Shown here one piece after another: positions 32,627-38,844 of a stretch of 38,844 nucleotides of DNA. The notes beneath the pieces were generated by a model, which worked only from the letters and a program-made list of their open reading frames with translations, was not told the origin of the DNA and did no database searches. Source of the stretch: Proteobacteria bacterium UBA664 (lineage in GTDB: Bacteria; Pseudomonadota; Gammaproteobacteria; UBA7966); contig DBNU01000012.1 in NCBI GenBank assembly GCA_002299125.1, positions 1-38,844 of the forward strand, read 5' to 3'. Every line of letters starts with the position of its first letter. The stretch's first letter is position 1. A program made the position numbers and the translations under genes.

Positions 32627-32666
32627 GGCCTGCAACCTCGAGGGCGAACCGCCGGGACGGCGGCTA

Positions 32667-32688
32667 TACTGCACTGATGGGTACAGTA
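32667..32688. promoter_or_regulatory. Inverted repeat TACTG-N12-CAGTA between TetR and efflux genes
   Basis: The 93-nt divergent gap contains this 22-bp imperfect palindrome; a related GTACAG occurs again just before the tetR-type start. It is a plausible TetR-family operator controlling both directions. A TTGCCA (minus strand) with a 17-nt spacer to TACTGT could be the efflux promoter. Assignments are by eye. Confidence 0.45.
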
Positions 32689-32719
32689 ATCCGCGAATAA
32701 TGAACTGGCAAGTACAGAA

Positions 32720-33376
32720 ATGAGTGAGATCGGCGCGCGCCGGGCTGCTGGTCGCCCCAAGGACCCGGAGAAGCGCACCGCCCTGCTCTGTGCCGCGGCC
32801 CGGCTCTTCATCACGCGCGGCTACGCCCAGACCAGCATCGAGGAGATCGCGCAGGCTGCCGGTGTCTCCAAGCTCACGGTCTACAGCCATTTCGAAGGCA
32901 AGGAGCACCTGTTCGGCGAGGTGATCAAGGCCCGCTGCGATGAGCATTTCGGTGGTGGCGACCTCATCCGCTTTGCGGATCGACCGCCGGCCGAGGCCCT
33001 CTGCGAGATCGCGCGGCGCTTCATCGACCTCATCCTCAACGAGGAGGTGATCGCCATCTTCCGCATGCTCGTCGGCTCCGCCCAGAGCCATCCTGACCTC
33101 TGCCTGCGCTTCTGGGAGGTCGGCCCGGCACCGACTCTTGATTCACTGGGTGAGCTGCTGCGGCACTATCAGGCGCGGGGCGACCTCTCCATCCCGGACA
33201 TCCCGGCCGCGGCCGATCACTTCTTCGCCCTGCTGCACGGCAGGATTCACCTGCGCTCGGTGCTGGGCGTCGGCCGCCGCCCCAGCCGACGCGAGCTCAA
33301 CGCGCTGATCGAGAGTGCAGTGGCCCTGTTCCTGCGCGCCCATGCAGCGGGCGGCGGGCAGGCCTGGCCTGGCTGA
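32720..33376 (+). CDS. TetR/AcrR-family transcriptional regulator
   Basis: 218 residues. Helix-turn-helix at residues ~35-60: TSIEEIAQAAGVSKLTVYSHFEGKEHLF (in two halves), the family signature. The C-terminal half is a helical ligand-binding domain, including a FRMLVGSAQSHPDL stretch seen in AcrR-like regulators. It is divergent from the ABC efflux operon and most likely represses it until a substrate binds. Confidence 0.92.
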   Translation: MSEIGARRAAGRPKDPEKRTALLCAAARLFITRGYAQTSIEEIAQAAGVSKLTVYSHFEGKEHLFGEVIKARCDEHFGGGDLIRFADRPPAEALCEIARRFIDLILNEEVIAIFRMLVGSAQSHPDLCLRFWEVGPAPTLDSLGELLRHYQARGDLSIPDIPAAADHFFALLHGRIHLRSVLGVGRRPSRRELNALIESAVALFLRAHAAGGGQAWPG

Positions 33377-33579
33377 GCGGGTGTGACCGGTGGCCTCGGT
33401 TCGTCCCGGCGCTCCCCACCCGGCGCGCGAAGGCGGTGCCCTTGGTGCCTGGGTTCGCGGCCGTGGACAGCGGCTTCTGCCGCCCGCTTGAGAGCGCGCC
33501 TTCAGCATGGGTTCCGGGCGTGCCCCTGCAAGGCGGCCGCGGTCGGGACACGGTGAAGCCTGAGGCACCACCCGATGCG

Positions 33580-34269
33580 TCAAGCCGGTTGATCCTTCAG
33601 GTGCAGCAGTCGTTTCACCCGCTCGTGCATGTTCGTGTACGGCTGCGTGCCATCCTCAGCCGTGTGTCCTGCGGCCACCAGCGCGTTGGCGCGCCCCGTG
33701 GCGACATCAAGGCACTCGCGGGTCGCGTCCCAGTGAGAGCCCTGGCCCTTGGCGTAGCCCGCCAGATGCGCGCGAAGCCGCGCGACGGCCTCGTCCCGGT
33801 CGATGGGCGCGAACCGCTCCTCGAAGTGCAGCAGCAGCCACAGCTCGAAGCAGGGCACGGACACCACGGCCTCGAAGGGCACCTTGACACTCTCGTCGTT
33901 CGCCAGCCGAACGTTCAGCGCAGCAACGCGCTGCAATGCACCGTGGTAGGTGCGGTGCTCGTCGCGGTCGAAGACCGCAAGCACGCGGTCGAAGCTCCGC
34001 CGATGGATCTCCAGTGCGCGGCAGCCCTCGGTGAAGAGGCGCTCGGCGTAGTCGACAATCCGGAGCGGCTCAGTTCCCCATGCCGCTGGCTGCACCTGCA
34101 CGTTGGCCGACGGGAGCCGCAACTGCTGTCGGATCTCATCCAGGTAGCGAGGCTCGGTCTTCGAGCCTTCGCACACGATGAGCAAGCGCTCTGCCGGCTG
34201 TCGCTGCGCCTTGCGCCGCCGCAGTTCGCGTGCCGCTTGCCGATGTCTGGGCTGACCGTCTTTCCCCAT
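33580..34269 (-). CDS. rloB: RloB-like protein (AbiL-type anti-phage effector)
   Basis: 229 residues, usual RloB length. The N-terminus LLIVCEGSKTEPRYL carries a conserved Glu (E34), and LAVFDRDEH (D101, D103) forms the acidic pair, a TOPRIM-like arrangement. The motif SVPCFELWLLLHFE is typical of RloB. It lies 15 nt after the AAA gene and converges with the tetR gene. RloB and its ATPase partner are related to AbiLi/AbiLii abortive-infection systems and resemble the PARIS design (AAA ATPase + TOPRIM nuclease). The effector role is by homology. Confidence 0.87.
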   Translation of the reverse strand: MGKDGQPRHRQAARELRRRKAQRQPAERLLIVCEGSKTEPRYLDEIRQQLRLPSANVQVQPAAWGTEPLRIVDYAERLFTEGCRALEIHRRSFDRVLAVFDRDEHRTYHGALQRVAALNVRLANDESVKVPFEAVVSVPCFELWLLLHFEERFAPIDRDEAVARLRAHLAGYAKGQGSHWDATRECLDVATGRANALVAAGHTAEDGTQPYTNMHERVKRLLHLKDQPA

Positions 34270-34284
34270 CAGCGAACCCAGCGC

Positions 34285-35601
34285 TCAGACCGTCACCGTC
34301 GCATCAGGGCCCGAAAGTGCCGAAGGGGCAGCAACCGACGACACCGACTCCGGCAGCTCACGGAACATCGACACCGCCCCGTACCGCCCCATCAGGTAGC
34401 CGCGTTCCCACGCCTCGTGCTTGCGCGGGCTGAAGTCCGACAGCGGGAAGATCCGCGTGGCTTGCGAGCCGTCCTTCTCGGCGAACCACACCTGGTCGCG
34501 CCGGAACAGCGTGTGGGCGAGCAACGAGGTGTCGTGCGTGCTAAAGATCAGCTGCGCACCCCGCGGATTCAGCACCGGGTTGTGGAACATGCCGACCAGT
34601 CGCCGGACCAGCAAGGTGTGAAGGCTGCGGTCCAGTTCGTCGACCACCAGCACACGGCCGTGCTTGAGCACGTCCAGGACCGGCGCGGCCAGACTGAAGA
34701 GGCGCTGCGTGCCTTCGGATTCTTCGTGCAGCTCGAACTGCGCGCTGCCCTGCTCGGTGCGATGCTCGAAGATCGGGAAGGGGAATTCCGCTTCCTCCTG
34801 CCGAGCCTGGGCAACACCGTCGGGCTGGAACACCACCTGGCCGCGGATCCCCTTGCGCGGCACCGCCAACACCTCGGCGATGGAGATGTCCGCAGACGCC
34901 AGGAAGTCCCGAACCGCGGCTCGCCCTTCGCTCGACTCCAGCAGCGCGGTCGTGAACACGTGGTCGCTGAAGGCAGTCGCCGGCAGATACACCAGGCCCT
35001 GCACCAGCCAGCGTGCCACCGGACTGAGCAACCCGCTGTTGAGCTGTGCCGCGGTGGACAAGAACAACGCGTTGGGTCGCGTGCTCTCCAGCCACAGCCT
35101 GCGCGGGCCGGTCAGGTAGGCGCTGAACTCGTAGGCGTAGCGGTCACCGCCCTCGTCGAGGCGTCGGCTGAACCACTGCGTGGGCTTCGCGGTGCGCCAG
35201 ACCATGAGTTGCTCGCTGACGATGCGATCAGCCGTCATCGCGAAGCTGTACTGGTGACGGATGCCGTCGACCAGGAAGCTGGCCTCGAACTCGGTGGGTT
35301 GGCTTGCCGTCGCCGGGTCGAGCCGGAAGGGCTGGACGTTATAGGTCTGCCCCGGCTGCACGATCGCCGCCGACTCGGCCACCATGGCCCGAAGGTAGTT
35401 CAGCGCAAGTAACAGCGTGCTCTTGCCGCTGGCGTTGGGCCCGTACAGCACCGCCGAGCGCACGACCTGCGGCAGCGCCTTCAGCCCGGTCGGTGCCAGA
35501 TGCGTCTCGGCCAGTGCCTCGTCGAAGGGCGCAGCCACCAGGCTCAGCGACTGCTCGTCCCTGATCGACCGGAAGTTGCGGATGCGGAACTCCAACAGCA
35601 T
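34285..35601 (-). CDS. rloA: RloA-like AAA ATPase (AbiL-type anti-phage sensor)
   Basis: 438 residues from ATG 35601 (MLLEFRIRNFRSI). ABC/SMC-like AAA_15/21 ATPase: FRIRNFRSIRDEQSLSLVA, Walker A LYGPNASGKSTLL (~residues 52-64), Walker B VLVVDELDRSLHTLL and the switch region LIFSTHDTSLL. The partner RloB gene follows at once, so the two form an AbiL/RloAB pair. By analogy with PARIS and OLD systems, the ATPase senses phage products and activates the TOPRIM protein. Confidence 0.9.
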   Translation of the reverse strand: MLLEFRIRNFRSIRDEQSLSLVAAPFDEALAETHLAPTGLKALPQVVRSAVLYGPNASGKSTLLLALNYLRAMVAESAAIVQPGQTYNVQPFRLDPATASQPTEFEASFLVDGIRHQYSFAMTADRIVSEQLMVWRTAKPTQWFSRRLDEGGDRYAYEFSAYLTGPRRLWLESTRPNALFLSTAAQLNSGLLSPVARWLVQGLVYLPATAFSDHVFTTALLESSEGRAAVRDFLASADISIAEVLAVPRKGIRGQVVFQPDGVAQARQEEAEFPFPIFEHRTEQGSAQFELHEESEGTQRLFSLAAPVLDVLKHGRVLVVDELDRSLHTLLVRRLVGMFHNPVLNPRGAQLIFSTHDTSLLAHTLFRRDQVWFAEKDGSQATRIFPLSDFSPRKHEAWERGYLMGRYGAVSMFRELPESVSSVAAPSALSGPDATVTV

Positions 35602-35667
35602 GACCAGATCCGATTGCGTATTCTCTCCATTATCGCACACGAAGCGCACGATAGGCGTCTATTTTTC

Positions 35668-36041
35668 AAGAAGAACACCACCAAGCGACTGACCGTCTGC
35701 GCCAGGCTGACGTTCGACGTGATTCGCAGGGTCCGACCCATCCCGCGTACCGCCAGGGCGACACGCTCGGCGACGAGCACAAGCACTGGTTCCGGGCCAA
35801 GTTCTTCCAGCAGCACCGGCTGTTCTTCCGGTTCCACGCCGAGGCCAAGGTGATCGTCTTCGCCTGGGTCAACGACGAGGATACGAAGCAGGCCTACGAG
35901 AGCGCCGACGACGCCTACCGCGTGTTCCGCCGGATGCTCGACAGCGGCCGTCCGCCGTCGGACTGGGGCCAGTTGCTGGCCGAAGCTGGTGCCGAGTCGG
36001 AGCGCCTTGGCCGGCTGGCGTCAGGCGGCGCACGCCCTTGA
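35668..36041 (+). pseudogene. yhaV: YhaV toxin remnant, 5'-truncated and frameshifted
   Basis: The first part reads KKNTTKRLTVCARLTFDVI, then, after a one-base loss near 35724-35750, PAYRQGDTLGDEHKHWFRAK, FFQQHRLFFRFHAEAKVIV and AWVNDEDTKQAYESADDAYR to the natural end. This matches YhaV, the RNase toxin of the PrlF-YhaV system. About the first 40-50 residues and the antitoxin prlF are missing. It is therefore inactive unless the shift is a sequence error, in which case it would still lack its start. Confidence 0.88.
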
Positions 36042-36157
36042 TTATTCGACATGCCGGGCCACGCAGTTCGCTGTATCGGACTGGTTTGGCACGAGCACCG
36101 CTCGAACTGGACCCCTGCCGATTCCTGCCACTTCCTCGCAAAGCCGCAGAAATGAAG

Positions 36158-36233
36158 TGGTGGCCAGGGAGGGAATCGAACCCCCGACACGGGGATTTTC
36201 AATCCCCTGCTCTACCAACTGAGCTACCTGGCC
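36158..36233 (-). tRNA. tRNA-Phe (GAA)
   Basis: Complete cloverleaf: acceptor stem GGCCAGG/CCTGGCC, D-arm with AGCTCAGTTGGTAGAGC, anticodon stem GGGGA/TCCCC enclosing TTGAAAA (anticodon GAA), T-arm GGTTCGATTCC, and an encoded CCA. Its 3' end faces the RloAB/YhaV region, the usual side for integrating elements. No second copy of its 3' end was found in the window. Confidence 0.97.
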
Positions 36234-36320
36234 GGCACGACGTGCGTGTGAAGGGCGGGGATTAGAGCGGCTCCAGCCCGCAGGCGTCAAGTCGAACGCG
36301 AGACCGCGTGCGTGCGCCCT

Positions 36321-36596
36321 TCAGGCCTTGGGCACGTAGCCTTCGGGGGCGGTGGAGCCATCGCCGAAGAAATACTTCTCCATCTCCTCCTCCAGGAAGC
36401 GGCGCGCCTTCGGTTCGACCGGGGTCAAGCGGTATTCGTTGATGAGCATGGTCTGGTGGCTGAGCCACAGCTTCCACGCCTCCTGCGAGACGTGCTCGTG
36501 GATGCGTCGGCCGAGCTCGCCCGGATAGGGCGGGCGGGGCAGGCCGGGGCCCTCGCGTCCGAGCTTCACACAGTGAACGATGCGGGGTGTGGTCAT
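36321..36596 (-). CDS. yggX: YggX, Fe(II)-trafficking / oxidative damage protection protein
   Basis: 91 residues, the standard length. N-terminal RIVHCVKLGREGPGL with the single conserved Cys, PPYPGELGRRIHEHVSQEAW, and LINEYRLTPVEPKARRFLEEEMEKYFF (in two halves) are diagnostic. It helps protect iron-sulfur proteins from oxidation. Next to mutY, itself an Fe-S enzyme, as in many gammaproteobacteria. Confidence 0.97.
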   Translation of the reverse strand: MTTPRIVHCVKLGREGPGLPRPPYPGELGRRIHEHVSQEAWKLWLSHQTMLINEYRLTPVEPKARRFLEEEMEKYFFGDGSTAPEGYVPKA

Positions 36597-36727
36597 GCGG
36601 TTCTTCCTCGGGGCTCAGGGCCAATGGAAAACGACGATGGTGTCGGCACGGGCATCCGCGGACGGGTCGTGCCGGGCTCACGGCCAGCAGTGCACCCCAG
36701 CGCAGGCAAGCGGATTGTGCCCCGCGC

Positions 36728-37918
36728 TCATCCTTCCGGGGGGCCATCGGCAGGTGTCGGCTCCGTCGCCCGATACTGTGCCAGAGCATCGAGCAGACGG
36801 GCGATGGGGGCCGGCAGACCGGGTCCGATGATCCCGTCGCCCCCGATCTGCGGGCGATGCCAAAGCCCGCTCGCCGACTCCATCAGCACGGCTGGAGAAG
36901 TGCTGCCGCCCGCGGCATCCGCAGACTGATCGCTGGCTGGCACGGCGACCGCTGCCGGCGGCCAACCGGATTCCTCGCCGAGGGCCAGAAGCCGCGGATG
37001 CAGTCGCAGCCGGAAGTGGGTGAAGGTGTGTTCGATCGGCGCCAGCGCCGTGCCGCTTCCCGTCAGGCCGGACTGCCGGCACCAGTGCTCGAGGGCCGCA
37101 ACCGACGTGAACTCCGGCGGGGCATGGAGCCCGCCCCAGATCCCGGTCGGTGGGCGCCGTTCCAGCCAGACGGCGCCTGCCGCATCCTCGATCAGCAGCG
37201 TCCAGCGTTCGCGCCAGGGCTGCGCGCGACGTGCGCGCCGAGTGGGCAGTTCGGCTGTGCGCCCCGTGAGGTAGGCGTTGCAATCCCCGGCCACGGGGCA
37301 GGTCGCGCAGGCAGGGCGCGCACGCGTGCACACCGTGGCCCCGAGGTCCATGATGGCCTGGGTGTAGGCGGCCACCTCACGTTCCGGCGTGGCGGCCTCG
37401 GCCGCTGCCCACAGGCGCGCGCGCGTGGCCGCCGTCGCCGGGTCACCCTCGATGCCACGATGACGTGCCAGCACGCGCTTCACGTTGCCATCCAGGATGG
37501 GATGGCGGTCACCATGGCTGAGGGCGAGCACGGCGGCGGCCGTGGAACGCCCAAGTCCCGGCAGGGCCTCCAGCGCCGCGCGATCACGCGGCAGCGAGCA
37601 GGCACCCGTAGCCACCACGGCGCGCGCGGCCCGGTGTAGATTGCGCGCCCGGGCGTAGTAACCAAGCCCCGCCCAGTGGGCCAGCACCTCACTGTCGGGG
37701 GCGGCGGCCAGCGCGGCGAGGGTGGGGAAACGCCGCATGAAGCGCTCGAAGTACGGAATGACCGTGGCGACCTGTGTCTGCTGCAGCATCACCTCCGACA
37801 CCCACACGCGGTAAGCGCTGCGCTCCCGCTGCCAGGGCAGGTCATGACGCCCGTGGCGCGCGGCCCAGCGGAGCAGACGTTCGGCGAAGTCAGCGAGCAC
37901 GGCCTGGAACCCTGACAC
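36728..37918 (-). CDS. mutY: A/G-specific adenine DNA glycosylase MutY
   Basis: 396 residues from GTG 37918. Removes adenine mispaired with 8-oxoguanine. Visible: LPWQRERSAYRVWVSEVMLQQTQV (catalytic Glu in SEVMLQQTQ), the helix-hairpin-helix LPGLGRSTAAAVLAL, the catalytic Asp in HPILDGNVKRVL, the 4Fe-4S motif C-x6-C-x2-C-x5-C in CTRARPACATCPVAGDC, and a NUDIX-like C-terminal domain that reads 8-oxoG (ERRPPTGIWGGLH). The start codon lies only 21 nt from the arsC start on the other strand. Confidence 0.96.
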   Translation of the reverse strand: MSGFQAVLADFAERLLRWAARHGRHDLPWQRERSAYRVWVSEVMLQQTQVATVIPYFERFMRRFPTLAALAAAPDSEVLAHWAGLGYYARARNLHRAARAVVATGACSLPRDRAALEALPGLGRSTAAAVLALSHGDRHPILDGNVKRVLARHRGIEGDPATAATRARLWAAAEAATPEREVAAYTQAIMDLGATVCTRARPACATCPVAGDCNAYLTGRTAELPTRRARRAQPWRERWTLLIEDAAGAVWLERRPPTGIWGGLHAPPEFTSVAALEHWCRQSGLTGSGTALAPIEHTFTHFRLRLHPRLLALGEESGWPPAAVAVPASDQSADAAGGSTSPAVLMESASGLWHRPQIGGDGIIGPGLPAPIARLLDALAQYRATEPTPADGPPEG

Positions 37919-37939
37919 CCTGCGCAGAGGAGAACCCCA

Positions 37940-38404
37940 TTGAAACCACAATTGCTCTTCCTGTGCACCGGCAACGCCTGTCGCAGCCAGATGGCCGAGG
38001 GCTGGGCGCGCGCCCTCCTCGGTGATCGCTTCACGGTGCATTCCGCCGGTATCCGCCCGCACGGCGTGGATCCGCGCGCCGTAGCCGTGATGTCAGAGGC
38101 TGGCGTGGATATCTCCCGGCACCGTTCCAAGCATCTGGATGAACTCGCCACCGTGACCTTCGATATCGTGGTCACCGTGTGTGATAACGCCGCAGGAGAA
38201 TGTCCTGTCTACCCGGGGCCGGTGCGGCGTCTGCATCGCGCCTTCGACGACCCGCCGCGGCTGGCACAGGGCGCAGCCACGGCGGATCAGGCGCTGCTCC
38301 ACTACCGGCGCGTACGCGACGAGATCCGCGCCTTCGTCACCACCTTGCCCGGCCTGCTCGACGAACTCGATCGGCGGGGCACCGGTGCACCCAGCCCCGC
38401 GTGA
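37940..38404 (+). CDS. arsC: ArsC, thioredoxin-type arsenate reductase
   Basis: 154 residues. Low-molecular-weight phosphatase fold: LFLCTGNACRS gives C9-x5-R15, and TVCDNAAGECPV has the two shuttle cysteines (C81, C88) that distinguish Bacillus-type ArsC from tyrosine phosphatases. Reduces arsenate to arsenite. The start is TTG, supported by AGGAGA upstream. No arsenite exporter or arsR gene is visible. Divergent from mutY with a very short gap, so the promoters must overlap the coding regions. Confidence 0.93.
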   Translation: MKPQLLFLCTGNACRSQMAEGWARALLGDRFTVHSAGIRPHGVDPRAVAVMSEAGVDISRHRSKHLDELATVTFDIVVTVCDNAAGECPVYPGPVRRLHRAFDDPPRLAQGAATADQALLHYRRVRDEIRAFVTTLPGLLDELDRRGTGAPSPA

Positions 38405-38414
38405 CAAGGACTGG

Positions 38415-38434
38415 ATCCCTGCCTACACGGGGAT
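38415..38434. repeat. REP-like palindrome (ATCCC...GGGAT)
   Basis: GGATCCCTGCCTACACGGGGATGACGG, just after the arsC stop, resembles the dispersed extragenic palindromes of many proteobacteria (GGATCCC-spacer-GGGATGACGG). Only one copy is seen in this window. It may also act as a weak terminator for the convergent genes. Confidence 0.5.
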
Positions 38435-38488
38435 GACGGGACACCGGCCATGATGCGCAGGTGTGAGACTCGGCGGCCCGCGCCGCCA

Positions 38489-38844
38489 CTACCGCACGCC
38501 GCTGCCCGGACCCACCGGCCGGGCCTCGCGGATGGCCGGATCGCCGAAGAACAGGGTCAGCGCCAGGTAGGTGTAGGTGCTGAGGGGCTCGGCGGTGGGC
38601 CCCGGCGTGCGACGCAGGAAGTCGCCCTGCGGCACGAAGACGACGCCGCCGTCGATGAGGAAGCGATCACCGACGAAGTGCTTCCCCACCACTTCGATCT
38701 GATGGGCGACGAAGCGACCGGCCTGACTCGTGGGGTCGCGTTGGCGGGTGGTCCAGAAGATGTCGTGCTCGCTCGCAAGCCAGATCCCGCGCCACTTCAC
38801 GAACAGCAGGGTGTCCGGCCCGGGCCGCCATTCCGTGAGCTGGA
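38489..38844 (-). CDS. Unknown protein, C-terminal part (cut by window edge)
   Basis: Not recognised. The frame is open from the window edge and ends after GPGSGVR. It includes TLLFVKWRGIWLASEHDIFW, HQIEVVGKHFVGDRFLIDGG and STYTYLALTLFFGDPAIREA. No signal sequence or known domain can be judged from the piece. It converges with arsC. Confidence 0.5.
   Translation of the reverse strand, partial: QLTEWRPGPDTLLFVKWRGIWLASEHDIFWTTRQRDPTSQAGRFVAHQIEVVGKHFVGDRFLIDGGVVFVPQGDFLRRTPGPTAEPLSTYTYLALTLFFGDPAIREARPVGPGSGVR

Noticed and set aside
33436..35412. Long plus-strand open frame (658 codons) opposite RloA/RloB
   Set aside because: It is antisense to two well-supported genes, and its residue composition (Arg/His/Gln-rich) is that of a shadow frame in GC-rich DNA.
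36158..36233. tRNA-Phe 3' end as a duplicated attachment site
   Set aside because: No second copy of the 3' tRNA sequence was found in the window, and no integrase gene is present.
1..38844. CRISPR array
   Set aside because: No evenly spaced direct repeats of 25-40 bp with unique spacers were seen; the only tandem array is the 21-bp coding repeat at 26.9 kb.

Overview
The window is GC-rich bacterial DNA. The order mutY - yggX - tRNA-Phe at the right end, a thioredoxin-type arsC beside it and an lhgO-type oxidase point to a gammaproteobacterium. The species cannot be named from sequence alone.

Left part (1-15 kb, all minus strand): a surface-glycan locus. In transcription order it has a two-gene ABC-2 exporter (Wzm/Wzt type), then about twelve tightly packed genes. 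These are two sugar-nucleotide epimerase/dehydratases, a GmhA-like SIS isomerase, a split transketolase (separate TPP-binding and C-terminal subunits), a HAD hydrolase, an APH-type kinase, a methyltransferase, a zinc alcohol dehydrogenase, a TPR-glycosyltransferase of the TIGR04372 type, a GT2 glycosyltransferase, a 52-codon gene of unknown function and two TylF-type methyltransferases. The last methyltransferase is frameshifted and runs off the window. The enzyme set suggests an unusual, possibly heptose-derived or branched, methylated sugar. An lhgO-like oxidase lies just upstream of the exporter.

Middle part (16.6-28 kb): an accessory region full of small toxin-antitoxin-like genes and gene debris. 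It holds four MNT-HEPN (nucleotidyltransferase/HEPN) gene pairs, a fifth duplicated MNT and the remnant of a sixth. Two of the HEPN proteins have lost one residue of the R-x4-H RNase motif but keep the tyrosine that MntA enzymes AMPylate. Around them are a lone HigA-like antitoxin, a Uma2-type nuclease, a FitA-type antitoxin with a 20-codon VapC stump, a DUF433 gene with a beheaded DUF5615 partner, and relics of IS5 and IS3 transposases, of manC, and of both ends of lhgO. A 979-bp direct repeat (23971-24949 and 27283-28261) brackets a 2.3-kb insert carrying an AlbA_2/HATPase (Schlafen-like) regulator or defence gene. The layout looks like single-crossover integration of a circular DNA.

Right part (28-38.8 kb): a four-gene ABC efflux operon (FtsX-like permease, ATPase, HlyD-type adaptor, outer-membrane factor) with a divergent TetR regulator. 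Next come an RloA/RloB (AbiL-like) anti-phage pair and a frameshifted YhaV toxin remnant, all next to the 3' end of tRNA-Phe. Core genes follow: yggX, mutY, a divergent arsC, and the 3' part of an unknown gene cut by the window edge.
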